From NCBI GenBank assembly GCA_017475035.1, contig JAFVGK010000077.1:1-64000 (forward strand): DNA of 64,000 nt, read 5' to 3'. The first letter of the stretch is position 1, and every line of letters starts with the position of its first letter. Shown here in pieces: positions 8,973-16,979 of the stretch. This DNA is from Blautia sp. (GTDB lineage Bacteria > Bacillota > Clostridia > Lachnospirales > Lachnospiraceae). Under the pieces are notes generated by a model that made no database searches, had not been told where the DNA came from, and saw only the letters and a list, made by a program, of their open reading frames with translations. The position numbers and the translations under genes were made by a program.

Positions 8973-9839
8973 TTAACGCAGTCTCGGGTCAAGGGCATCA
9001 CGAAGGCCGTCTCCCAGAAGATTCAGGGAAAGGATCGTCGTCATGATAGCCAGGCCCGGAAAGATGGTCAGATAGGTATGTTCACGCATATAGGAACGGG
9101 AGCTTGATAAAAGCGCTCCCCATTCCGGCCGCGGAGCGGCTACGCCAAGTCCCAGGAAGCTCAGACCGGAAATCGTCAGAATCGTGGTGGCTACGCTTAA
9201 CGTAAACTGCACCAGAACCGGCGCGATACAGTTCGGCAGAATATGGTGAATGATGATCGTAGAGGTTTTTGCCCCGATCGCTTTTGCCGCTTCCACATGT
9301 TCGCTTCCGCGCTGGGTCATGACAGATCCGCGCAGCAGGCGGCAGTAAATCGGGATATTGGAGATCGCCAATGCCACCACTAAGGTAAATGTGCTGGTCC
9401 CCAGGGCAGCTACAAGCGTAATGGCAAACAAGGTCTCCGGTATGGCCAGCAGAATATCAGTCAGGCGCATGATGACAGAATCCACCTTGCCTCCGAAATA
9501 TCCGGAGATCGCCCCAAAGAAGCAGCCAACCATAGTCGCAAGGCAGACAGCGGCAAAGCTGATAAACAAGGAAGCCCTGGAACCGTAGATGATTCGGGCT
9601 AAAAGATCACGCCCCATCTCATCTGTGCCGAAGGGATGCTTCAGGCTCGGGGACTGCAGAAGCTCGCTGTAATTCTGGCCTATGACGTCCGTATCATAAT
9701 CAAAGATCCATCCTGCGGTCAATGCCAGGACAAACAGAATCACGACAATTACAAGCCCGATCATGGCGCCTTTATTTTTTTTCAGACGCTTCCAGGTCTC
9801 CACAAACATACTTCTCTGACGGAAATCACTATTTTCCAT
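8973..9839 (-). CDS. oppC: Peptide ABC importer permease (OppC/DppC-like)
   Basis: Predicted 288-residue inner-membrane permease. A short cytosolic N-terminus is followed by a first membrane helix (residues about 25-47), then the BPD_transp_1 region with five helices. The coupling-loop EAA motif reads [21 protein letters not shown]. The ribosome site AAGGAGG lies close to the ATG at 9839. It lies 12 bases from the other permease gene and pairs with it to form the channel. Confidence 0.88.
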   Translation of the reverse strand: MENSDFRQRSMFVETWKRLKKNKGAMIGLVIVVILFVLALTAGWIFDYDTDVIGQNYSELLQSPSLKHPFGTDEMGRDLLARIIYGSRASLFISFAAVCLATMVGCFFGAISGYFGGKVDSVIMRLTDILLAIPETLFAITLVAALGTSTFTLVVALAISNIPIYCRLLRGSVMTQRGSEHVEAAKAIGAKTSTIIIHHILPNCIAPVLVQFTLSVATTILTISGLSFLGLGVAAPRPEWGALLSSSRSYMREHTYLTIFPGLAIMTTILSLNLLGDGLRDALDPRLR

Positions 9840-9851
9840 GGCGCGCCTCCT

Positions 9852-10781
9852 TTATTGATACTGTGACTTGATCCGTGGATCAATAAAGGCATACAGGATA
9901 TCCACGATCAGATTCACCAGGGAAAAACAGATTGAGAATATGATAATGCATCCGAGAACCACAGGCGTGTTCCGGGACTGGATGGACTGTACCAGGAGAC
10001 GTCCGATCCCGGGCCAGGCAAACACGGTTTCACAGATAACGGAGCCTGCCAGAAGACCACCGATGCGAAGGCCGATCACTGTAACCGTAGGGATCATGGC
10101 ATTTGGTACCGCATGATGCAGAATGACATTCCTGTTGGAAACGCCCTTCGCGCGGGCAGTACGGATATAATCCTGGCGGATGACTTCCAGCATGGAGGAA
10201 CGGGTGACCCTCGCCATGGATGCCATACTGTGGAAGCCCAGGGTCACGGCAGGCAGAATGATACCCTTCAGGGAATCAACCTGCCCGCTCACCGGAAACC
10301 ATTTGAGATTTACCGCAAAAACCAGGATCAGGATCAGGCCAAACCAGAAGGTCGGGCAGGAGATACCGATGATGGCGATAAACATAGAGGCACTGTCAAA
10401 GAACGTATTCTGCTTGACAGCAGCGATGATGCCTAAGGGAAGTGCCAAAAGGATCGAGATCAGGCTGGCGCATAAAGCCAGCTTGATGGTATTGGGGAAT
10501 CGGGACCAGATCTCCGTGGAAACATTGATCCGGCTCGAATAGGAGGTTCCCAGATCTCCGTGAAGCAGATTCCAGACATAACGGAAATACTGGATGATCA
10601 CAGGCTGGTCAAGCCCCATCTGGGCACGCAGCTCAGCCACCTGCTCCTCTGTAGCTACCTCTCCGAGAATACTTCTGGCCGGGTCACCCGGCGCCAGGCT
10701 CATGATAAGATAAACAATCAGGATAACGCCCAGAATAACAGGAATCATGGCAAGCAAGCGCTTTCCGATGTATTTTAACAT
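9852..10781 (-). CDS. oppB: Peptide ABC importer permease (OppB/DppB-like)
   Basis: Predicted 309-residue permease with six membrane helices. The N-terminus MLKYIGKRLLAMIPVILGV is typical for OppB/DppB, which supports the ATG at 10781 with GAAAGGAAG upstream; an open extension further upstream is not needed. The EAA coupling loop includes RTARAKGVSNRNVILHHA. A hairpin terminator (10902-10935) separates it from the binding protein gene, so the downstream genes are probably made in smaller amounts. Confidence 0.88.
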   Translation of the reverse strand: MLKYIGKRLLAMIPVILGVILIVYLIMSLAPGDPARSILGEVATEEQVAELRAQMGLDQPVIIQYFRYVWNLLHGDLGTSYSSRINVSTEIWSRFPNTIKLALCASLISILLALPLGIIAAVKQNTFFDSASMFIAIIGISCPTFWFGLILILVFAVNLKWFPVSGQVDSLKGIILPAVTLGFHSMASMARVTRSSMLEVIRQDYIRTARAKGVSNRNVILHHAVPNAMIPTVTVIGLRIGGLLAGSVICETVFAWPGIGRLLVQSIQSRNTPVVLGCIIIFSICFSLVNLIVDILYAFIDPRIKSQYQ

Positions 10782-10857
10782 GCGTTCACTTCCTTTCAGA
10801 TAATAGGTCAGAGTGAGGTGAAGCCTCAACTCTGTCCTCCCCCGAGCCGCCCGTCGT

Positions 10858-10890
10858 CGACAGGAAACATCTTCCTTTCGGCAGTTCGGG
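10858..10890 (-). repeat. Dispersed repeat R3, copy 1
   Basis: CGACAGGAAACATCTTCCTT followed by TCGGCAGTTC matches 20754-20790 and 59552-59590 (consensus GACAGGTGACATCTTCCTTT plus GGGCGG). All three copies lie next to an intrinsic terminator. Here it lies in the leader between the binding protein terminator and oppB. Confidence 0.6.
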
Positions 10891-10901
10891 GACAACAGAA
10901 A

Positions 10902-10935
10902 AGCTGCCGAAAAACCAGACGGCTTTTCGGCAGCT
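10902..10935 (-). terminator. Partial terminator inside the importer operon
   Basis: The 12-base perfect stem AGCTGCCGAAAA with TTTTCGGCAGCT is followed on the minus strand by TTTTCTG. It lies after the binding protein gene and before oppB. Such mid-operon terminators usually make the binding protein more abundant than the membrane parts. Confidence 0.8.
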
Positions 10936-10987
10936 AACTTGTGTTCAGAAACAGTCGTTACTGTTCAGATACTCTGATTTTTCTGAA

Positions 10988-12481
10988 TTATTCCCAATAC
11001 CACTCACTTACATAGAAGTAGCCGTTCGGAAGTACGTTCACGCCTGCAAGGCCGGCAGCAGAAGCATACAGCTTCTGGTTCTGGTACAAGGAAACCTGCG
11101 GGCACTTCTTGTTGATCATGATGTTGACCTCTTCAAGAAGGGCGCTCATCTCTTCCGTCGTACGTGCGGATGCGGCAGCCTCGATCTTGGCATCGATCTC
11201 AGGATCGTTCAGGCGGGACTTGTTTGCCGCGCCGATTGCGCTGGAATGGAAGTTCAGCATCAGGTACTGGATCATGGAGCTGGCCGTGTAGCCGCCTATG
11301 AATCCGGTATGGTTGCCTGCCGCTGTGACATCCAGATAGGTCGCAAGATCCATCTGCTCGATGGTGGCATTGATGCCGATATCCTTCAGGTTTGCCAGAA
11401 TGACCTCTGCCGCGCGCTTCTTAGCGTCGTTGGAGCAGATGATCGCCAGCTCGATCTCTGCAGGATCGCCGCCCCAGGCTTCGAGGTATTCCTTCGCCTT
11501 GTCAACGTTGTACTCTGTGTCGCAGCCTTCGGTAGTCGCTCCGACGAAACCGATCGGTGTCTGTGCATAGGCGACCATTGCGTGACCGTTTTCAGCGATC
11601 TGTACGACTGCTTCTTTGTTGATCGCGCAGTTGATGGCTTTACGTACATTCTCATCGGCAAGGAAGCCCTTCTCATCGTTCAGGTTCAGGAACTGAAGAG
11701 AGATGGAATCCACAACGATCATGTTCAGATCAGGATTGTTCTCAATACCGGCCATGTTGGCGGCATCGACGTCGATAACGAAATCAACTTCTCCTGCTTC
11801 AAGAACCAGGGAGCGGGATGTTCCTTCCGGAATGAACCGCCAGGTCAGCTTCTTAATGGCGGGTGCGCCTGCATAGTAGTCTTCGTTTGCAACAAACTCG
11901 ATGCTGTCACCGTGATTCCACTTCACAAACTTAAAGGCGCCCGTGCCTACAGGCTCTTCGTTAAAGTTATGTCCGGACTCCAGAAGAGCCTTCGGCAGAA
12001 CGAAGTTCGCATGGTTGGCAAGGGAGTAAAGCAGGTTGGAGTTGTAGCCGTCGGTGGTAATGGTGACGGTGTACGGATCCGTTGCTTCTACTGCCGTATA
12101 GTCATGGGTGAAGTTGGCAACGTTGGGCTCTGACTGTGCCGCAATCATGGATGCGACAACGTCGTCTGCTGTCATCTCTGTGCCGTCATGGAACTTGACG
12201 CCCTGGCGGAGATGGAAGGTCCATGTGCATCCGTCTTCAGATACGGTGTAGTCCTCAGCAAGATCCGGAACAGGTGTCATCGTGTAGTCCAGCTTCATCA
12301 GGCCGTTGTAGCTCAGAACATTCAGGTATGCGGTCTGGAGTGCGTCATGACCGGTCGTGGAAAGATTTGCGGACTCATCCGGCGCAGCCACAACCAACGT
12401 ATCCTTGTCTGCTGCAGCTGCCGTCACGGAGACGGAAAACGCCATCGCAAGAACAAGGATCAGAGACAGGATTTTTTTCAT
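10988..12481 (-). CDS. Peptide ABC importer substrate-binding protein (SBP family 5)
   Basis: Predicted 497-residue secreted binding protein that captures peptides for the adjoining importer. The ATG at 12481 follows AGGAGGAG and begins a signal peptide (MKKILSLILVLAMAFSVSV...AAAA). The body has the family 5 layout, for example YTVSEDGCTWTFHLRQGVKFHDG (quoted in part) and the PVGTGAFKFV motif. Binding proteins of Gram-positive bacteria are normally lipoproteins, yet no lipobox cysteine is present here. It may be anchored otherwise or released. First gene of the operon. Confidence 0.88.
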   Translation of the reverse strand: MKKILSLILVLAMAFSVSVTAAAADKDTLVVAAPDESANLSTTGHDALQTAYLNVLSYNGLMKLDYTMTPVPDLAEDYTVSEDGCTWTFHLRQGVKFHDGTEMTADDVVASMIAAQSEPNVANFTHDYTAVEATDPYTVTITTDGYNSNLLYSLANHANFVLPKALLESGHNFNEEPVGTGAFKFVKWNHGDSIEFVANEDYYAGAPAIKKLTWRFIPEGTSRSLVLEAGEVDFVIDVDAANMAGIENNPDLNMIVVDSISLQFLNLNDEKGFLADENVRKAINCAINKEAVVQIAENGHAMVAYAQTPIGFVGATTEGCDTEYNVDKAKEYLEAWGGDPAEIELAIICSNDAKKRAAEVILANLKDIGINATIEQMDLATYLDVTAAGNHTGFIGGYTASSMIQYLMLNFHSSAIGAANKSRLNDPEIDAKIEAAASARTTEEMSALLEEVNIMINKKCPQVSLYQNQKLYASAAGLAGVNVLPNGYFYVSEWYWE

Positions 12482-12544
12482 CTTATTTCTCCTCCTTCTG
12501 TTCAATCTATCCAATCAACTCCTATCGGTTGACTGTAGATAGAG

Positions 12545-12577
12545 ATTATAATATCATAAGCAACAGGGATCTGTAAA
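12545..12577 (-). promoter_or_regulatory. Possible promoter of the peptide importer operon
   Basis: On the minus strand TTTACA (12572-12577) lies 18 bases before TATTAT (12548-12553), which overlaps a TATAAT (12545-12550). The position, about 65 bases before the binding protein start, fits. The -35 box is only a moderate match. Confidence 0.4.
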
Positions 12578-12699
12578 CTGTTTTCGTGCTTCTTTTTTAA
12601 ATAAGCGTTCCGTCATGCAGCATGTTTTGGATACACTCCGGCTGCGTGGATGACAGGCAGCAGATTGAACATGATCATAAAGAAAAAAGGTGAAATCAT

Positions 12700-13320
12700 A
12701 TGAAAATACTTTACACGGGCTTTGCCCCTTTCGGCGGCGAAACCATCAATGCCGCTTATGAAGCGATCCGGCTTCTTCCAGACAGGATCGAAGGAGCTGA
12801 TGTCGTCCGTCTTTTGCTTCCCACGGTATTCGGGGAAGGCGGGCGCGTTTTGTTGTCTGCCCTCGAAGAGAAACGCCCGGACGTTGTGATCTGTGTCGGT
12901 GAAGCGTCCGGGCGGGCTGCGGTCACGCCGGAATATGTGGCAATTAACTGCCGGAATGCCCGTATACCGGATAATGCCGGGCAGCAGCCTTTTGACGAAA
13001 AAATCCGGCCGGAAGGGCCAGATGCTTACTTTACAAAGCTTCCCATCCATGATATCGTACAAAGGTGTCTGGAGCACGACATCCCCTGCTCCGTTTCCTA
13101 TACGGCCGGCACTTATGTCTGCAACGATGTCATGTACAGCCTGCTGCACGCCATACGAACCGATTGGCCGGAAATGACAGGCGGCTTTATCCATGTGCCA
13201 TGTCAGCCTTCCCAGGCAAAGAAAAAACATCCCGTGCCGCCCAGCATGGACGTCCGGCTGGCTTCCATGGCTTTGCGGCTGGCCGGAGAAGTGAGCATCC
13301 AGGCAGTAAACGCAAAATGA
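12700..13320 (+). CDS. pcp: Pyroglutamyl-peptidase I
   Basis: Predicted 206-residue cytosolic cysteine peptidase (C15) that removes N-terminal pyroglutamate from peptides. Start MKILYTGFAPFGGE is the usual family N-terminus. The catalytic cysteine is in TAGTYVCNDVMY and the catalytic histidine in FIHVPCQP; the glutamate is likely in the VGEASGR...PEYVAIN region. AAAAGGTG precedes the ATG. It lies divergent from the importer operon and ahead of pepT, fitting breakdown of imported peptides. Confidence 0.9.
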   Translation: MKILYTGFAPFGGETINAAYEAIRLLPDRIEGADVVRLLLPTVFGEGGRVLLSALEEKRPDVVICVGEASGRAAVTPEYVAINCRNARIPDNAGQQPFDEKIRPEGPDAYFTKLPIHDIVQRCLEHDIPCSVSYTAGTYVCNDVMYSLLHAIRTDWPEMTGGFIHVPCQPSQAKKKHPVPPSMDVRLASMALRLAGEVSIQAVNAK

Positions 13321-13382
13321 CAGGTATGTATAGTAAGCACACGAATTTACTATTGAACTTTTTTGACAGGTGCAGCCAGACA

Positions 13383-13426
13383 AAAAGACCAGCAGATTGA
13401 CCCATTCATTTACGGATGGATCCTAA
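13383..13426 (+). repeat. Dispersed repeat R6, copy 1
   Basis: AGACCAGCAGATTGACCC followed by TTTACGGATGGATCCT matches the reverse strand of 23491-23537. Both copies lie upstream of a gene start (pepT here, hisD there) and in the same orientation relative to it. I see no hairpin that would explain the conservation. Confidence 0.55.
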
Positions 13427-13480
13427 GGACTTACGCGTCTGATAAAAAACTTATAAATAAAGAAAGAAGGAATATGTACC

Positions 13481-14731
13481 ATGAATCTTCAGGAAAGACT
13501 GATATCCCGTTTTCTGCGCTACGCAGCCATCTCCACCCAGAGCAAGCCGGAATCCAGGACGGTTCCCAGCACTCCCGGACAATGGGATCTCGCGCATCTT
13601 TTGATGAAGGATCTTGCTGAGCTTGGCGTTACGGATATTTCCATTGACGATCATGCCGTTGTCATCGGCCGCCTGCAGGCACGGCTGCCTGAAGGGCATG
13701 CCCCGGTACCGGTCGTGGGCTGGGTCGCGCATATGGATACTGTGGACGTTTCCATGTCTCCTGATATTCATCCCGTTATCATCCGTAATTATCAGGGCGG
13801 GGATATCTGCCAGAATCAGGAAAAACAGCTCTATATGTCCGTGGAAGACCATCCCGAACTGATAAAATATATCGGGCAGGATATCATTGTCAGTGACGGC
13901 ACCTCCGTGCTGGGCGCAGACAACAAGGCTGCCATCGCGAATCTCATGGTGGCCCTTGAAGTCCTTGCTGAGAATCCCGACATTCCTCACGGAGAAATCT
14001 ACATCTGCTTTGTCCCTGATGAGGAGATCGGCCTTTGCGGGGCCAAAAGCATGGATATCCGTCGTTTCCCCGTTGACTTTGCCTATACCATCGACTGCTG
14101 TGAGCAGGGAGAGCTTGTATATCAGACCTTCAACGCTGCCCGTGCCTTTGTAAATATTACCGGCGTAACAGCCCATCCCATGTCCTCCAAAAACCATACC
14201 GTCAACCCGATCCTGATCGCCACCGATTTCATCAACCTTCTGGATCGGGGCGAAACTCCGGAGCACACGGAAAAAACGGAAGGCTACATCTGGGTGACCG
14301 GCATCGAAGGCAATCAGCTCACTACCGTCCTGAAGCTGCAGATCCGTGACCACGACCGGAAGAAATTCCTGGCGAAAAAAGAGTATCTCAAAGCCTGCAC
14401 CGAAATGATGAAGCTGCGTCATCCAAAAGCTGTCCTTTCCCTGGATATCCAGGATGATTACAGCAATATCAAGGATGCCATCACACCGGAGAACAGCATC
14501 TGCGTCGATTATCTCTTCCAGGCGATGGAATCTTTGGGCATTGAAGTGAAGGATATCGCCATGCGCGGAGGAACAGACGGCTCCTATCTTTCCACAAAGG
14601 GCATTCCGACCCCGAACTATTTCACCGGGGCCCACAATTTCCATTCCCGTTATGAATTTATGCCGATGGGAGCTGTAGAAAATTCCTGTAAGACAACGCT
14701 GAAGCTGATCGAATTAATTGCCAATGGCTGA
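13481..14731 (+). CDS. pepT: Peptidase T (aminotripeptidase)
   Basis: Predicted 416-residue cytosolic di-zinc M20B peptidase that removes the N-terminal residue of tripeptides. Metal and catalytic motifs are visible: AHMDTVD, SVLGADNKAAIA with the bridging aspartate, PDEEIGL with the catalytic glutamates, and GGTDGS and HNFHS near the C-terminus. Length is normal. The ribosome site AGAAGGAA lies before the ATG at 13481. It probably works with Pcp on peptides brought in by the adjoining importer. Confidence 0.92.
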   Translation: MNLQERLISRFLRYAAISTQSKPESRTVPSTPGQWDLAHLLMKDLAELGVTDISIDDHAVVIGRLQARLPEGHAPVPVVGWVAHMDTVDVSMSPDIHPVIIRNYQGGDICQNQEKQLYMSVEDHPELIKYIGQDIIVSDGTSVLGADNKAAIANLMVALEVLAENPDIPHGEIYICFVPDEEIGLCGAKSMDIRRFPVDFAYTIDCCEQGELVYQTFNAARAFVNITGVTAHPMSSKNHTVNPILIATDFINLLDRGETPEHTEKTEGYIWVTGIEGNQLTTVLKLQIRDHDRKKFLAKKEYLKACTEMMKLRHPKAVLSLDIQDDYSNIKDAITPENSICVDYLFQAMESLGIEVKDIAMRGGTDGSYLSTKGIPTPNYFTGAHNFHSRYEFMPMGAVENSCKTTLKLIELIANG

Positions 14732-14737
14732 GCCTAT

Positions 14738-14774
14738 GCATGCGGAAGCCTGAAGCCACTCGGAATCCGCTCAT
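14738..14774 (-). repeat. Dispersed repeat R7, copy 2
   Basis: The reverse strand reads GCGGATTCCGAGTGGCTTC and ends at a GCATGC, matching positions 3-39. It lies directly after the pepT stop codon. Confidence 0.5.
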
Positions 14775-14822
14775 CTTGCACAGAAAGAGTTCATACACAA
14801 CATTTCAGAAAGGATCTTTACA

Positions 14823-15608
14823 ATGAAAAATAAAACTTTAAAAAAATTTTTGCTCGCTCTTCTTACAATCAGTGTTTTAAGCACGGCAGCATCCATCTGC
14901 GCAGCTGAGTCTGCCGAACCGGCTGAGGATGTCAGTGAAAGTGACGTTATGGCCGGCGCTGAGAAAAGCGAAAGTGATGAAGAAGCAGACGCGCAGACAG
15001 ACGAAATTGATGAAGCTGCAGACTCACAGGCAGACGAAAATGATGAGGCAGCAGACGCGCAGGCAGACGAAATCGACGAGACAGCTGACGCGCAGGCAGA
15101 CGAAATCGACGAGGCAACAGACGAAATTGACGAGACAGCTGACGATGCCTCAGCCGCGCTTCAGTGGGAGGATATACAGGAAGAGCTCGATAAGCTTGAT
15201 ATTGAGGGTGAATTCATCAACCTGGATGAAGCCGGAGTAAAAATCTGGATGCCGCCGTTTCTGATTGCGGATGAGCTGACTGACGAAGACAAGGAAAACG
15301 GCTATCTGGGCTATTACCAGCAGGAAGACAAAAAGGGCTGCGTCAGTATCCTGTACGTAGATTCCTATGGTATTACCCTCGAGGAATATGCGGGACTCAT
15401 CGATGAGGATGGCTCCTTCACTGAAATCGCCTTCTGCAAGGTTAACGGGATGGATGCCCTCACATATAAAAATGATCAAAGCGTAGAGGTTTTTGTTACC
15501 TTTATCACAGAGGATGAACACATCCTTGAGTTCACATTCTGGCCGGTATCGAATGATTATTTCTATACCATCGCCCAGATCATGGCTGCCTCGATCCAGC
15601 CGATCTGA
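14823..15608 (+). CDS. Secreted protein with acidic tandem repeats
   Basis: Predicted exported protein of 261 residues with no family I recognise. A signal peptide (KNKTLKKFLLALLTISVL, cleavage near AAESA) is followed by an extremely acidic low-complexity region. In it an 11-residue unit of the form DAQADEIDEAA is repeated about 4.5 times (residues 56-106). Residues about 110-261 form a globular domain with one hydrophobic strand pattern per turn and few cysteines (2). The ribosome site AGAAAGGA precedes the ATG. The acidic linker may bind cations or act as a spacer from the cell wall; this is inference. Confidence 0.75.
   Translation: MKNKTLKKFLLALLTISVLSTAASICAAESAEPAEDVSESDVMAGAEKSESDEEADAQTDEIDEAADSQADENDEAADAQADEIDETADAQADEIDEATDEIDETADDASAALQWEDIQEELDKLDIEGEFINLDEAGVKIWMPPFLIADELTDEDKENGYLGYYQQEDKKGCVSILYVDSYGITLEEYAGLIDEDGSFTEIAFCKVNGMDALTYKNDQSVEVFVTFITEDEHILEFTFWPVSNDYFYTIAQIMAASIQPI
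14988..15140 (+). repeat. Coding tandem repeat, 33-bp unit
   Basis: About 4.5 units of 33 bases encode the acidic 11-residue repeat of the secreted protein. Units two to four are nearly identical at the base level (GCGCAGGCAGACGAAATCGA recurs), which suggests recent unit gain and possible length variation between strains. Confidence 0.8.
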
Positions 15609-15697
15609 AGATCTTTGCATAAGTAACCTTTACATCTCGCGCGTCTAAATCCGCCCAGTCTGCGTTGTTGTCAGTCGCAGTTGTAGGTTTGTCTGGA

Positions 15698-15787
15698 TTA
15701 TATTTTGTCCCGGAGCGCGAAATGCGACAGACCGAAAAGAGAATATTTTGCCACGGCTGCGTTTTTTGCAGGCGTGGCAAAATAGTC
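15698..15787 (+). repeat. Stem-loop element R5, copy 1
   Basis: ATATTTTGTCC, GAGCGCGAA and CAAAATAGTC occur in the same order as on the reverse strand of 26043-26088, where they fold into one long symmetrical stem-loop. Here the middle is expanded and includes a near-perfect inverted repeat at 15744-15784 (TATTTTGCCACG with CGTGGCAAAATA, inner CTGC with GCAG). No U-run follows. Confidence 0.5.
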
Positions 15788-15795
15788 TCCGTGGC

Positions 15796-15833
15796 CATTG
15801 AGTCAGCGTACATAACTTCGTTTTGGGAGGAGG
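15796..15833 (+). promoter_or_regulatory. R2 element, 3' part, forming a ribosome site
   Basis: CATTGAGTCAGCGTACATAA then CTTCGTTTTGGGAGGAGG matches the end of R2 copies a and e. The GGAGGAGG is the ribosome site of the YedK-like gene that starts at 15845, so here the element is part of the mRNA leader. Confidence 0.65.
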
Positions 15834-15844
15834 AAACGGGAAAT

Positions 15845-16456
15845 ATGTGCTGCCGTTATTATCTGGATGAATCCCCTGAGCTGAAGCCATACGTGGATGA
15901 AGCAAAGGGTTCTTCTCTTTCCGTAAAAATGTCTCAGGAGGGAAAGCTTCTGAAAACAGAAGGGGAAATCCGTCCGACAGATACCGTTCCGGTTCTCGCT
16001 AAAAACAGACAGGGAAAAAGCGCCGTATTTCCTATGATCTGGGGCTTTACCACAAGGAGCGCGCCCTTGTTTAACGCCCGTTCGGAAACCGCTCATTTAA
16101 AGCCCTCCTTCCGGGAAGCTTTTGAGCGTCGGCGCTGTGTGATTCCCTGTTCCCGGTATTTCGAATGGGAACATATCCTCTTATCAAACGGAAAAAACAA
16201 AACAGGAGATCGATACTCCATCCGGCCTGCCGGAGAGACACTGACCTGGCTGGCCGGTCTTTACCATTTCGAAACGGACGGTTTTCCCCATTTCGTCGTG
16301 CTGACGCGGGAACCGGGAGAAAACATCCGTTTCATCCACAACCGGATGCCGGTCATTCTTCCCGAAAAAGAAATCAGAAAATGGATCTATGATCTTCCCG
16401 AAAAAAACTGGCTTGAAGATACAGCTCTTACCGAAATGGACTTTCAGATGGGATAG
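15845..16456 (+). CDS. SOS response-associated peptidase (YedK/HMCES)
   Basis: Predicted 203-residue DNA-repair protein that crosslinks to abasic sites in single-stranded DNA through Cys2. The ATG at 15845 gives MCCRYY, so cysteine is residue 2 as the mechanism requires; this decides the start against an open upstream extension. Other family residues are visible: NARSE, PCSRYFEWEH with the catalytic glutamate, and HNRMPVIL with the active-site histidine. GGGAGGAGG, part of element R2, precedes the start. It stands alone between repeats. Confidence 0.9.
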   Translation: MCCRYYLDESPELKPYVDEAKGSSLSVKMSQEGKLLKTEGEIRPTDTVPVLAKNRQGKSAVFPMIWGFTTRSAPLFNARSETAHLKPSFREAFERRRCVIPCSRYFEWEHILLSNGKNKTGDRYSIRPAGETLTWLAGLYHFETDGFPHFVVLTREPGENIRFIHNRMPVILPEKEIRKWIYDLPEKNWLEDTALTEMDFQMG

Positions 16457-16490
16457 CGGAAGGAAGACTCCTTTTTATGCTCTCTGCTCT

Positions 16491-16901
16491 TTAAGGATAG
16501 AATAACTTCAACAGAAAGCTTGCAAGTACAAGGGTCATGGATCCGCAAATCCTGGTTGCCAGCTGGGCAAAGGGAAGCAGTTCCATTCGTTTGGAGGCAG
16601 AGAGAATCGCGATATTCCCGGTTCCTCCCATGTTGATTGTGCAGAGTCCTGCGGTAATGCCGGACTCTACAGGGTAAAAGCCAACCAGCCGGCCTCCGGC
16701 AGCGGCGCCCAGCGTAACGGCAGCCGTAAGCACCAGAACAAGGAGAAGCCAGGAAAGCGTGATGGTTCCGATCAAAGAATCCACGTCAATCAATGAAATC
16801 CCGATTCCCACCAGGATGCCATAGGTAAAGGTTCCGATCATGAAATCACTCCACTGGCGGCTGCCTTCCGCTATCAAAACCAGGTTTGCCGCCTGAATCA
16901 T
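16491..16901 (-). pseudogene. Truncated 2-hydroxycarboxylate transporter (C-terminal fragment)
   Basis: The 136-residue frame matches only the C-terminal third of the 2HCT family (citrate/malate carriers such as CitS, about 440 residues). The signature re-entrant motif NMGGTGNIAILSASKRMELL is followed by the last helices. An in-frame TGA lies 18 bases upstream of the ATG at 16901. No convincing ribosome site is present. The N-terminal two thirds are absent and aroC begins just upstream. The most likely reading is the remnant of a deletion whose end point lies near repeat R1 (16932-16979). Expression as a short membrane peptide cannot be excluded. Confidence 0.75.
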
Positions 16902-16931
16902 TTTTTTTATCGAAAATCAGAGGTTTGCAAA

Positions 16932-16979
16932 ATACAGAAGCCTCAATTCTGCGAGTCACTTCGCAGCGGAGCAGCTCTC
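16932..16979 (+). repeat. Dispersed repeat R1, copy G, inside the aroC 3' end
   Basis: ACAGAAGCCTCAATTCTGCG and then CACTTCGCAGCGGAGCAGCT match the R1 core. Read on the minus strand this R1 copy supplies the last 12 or so codons and the stop of aroC. Confidence 0.65.

Noticed and set aside
12613-13383. 256-codon open frame on the minus strand over pcp
   Set aside because: Cysteine- and proline-rich shadow of pcp, no recognisable domain.
13451-14644. 397-codon open frame on the minus strand
   Set aside because: Antisense shadow of pepT, whose catalytic motifs and ribosome site are clear.
14988-15140. Regular repeats that could look like a CRISPR array
   Set aside because: The 33-base units are contiguous with no spacers, and are in frame inside a protein gene.
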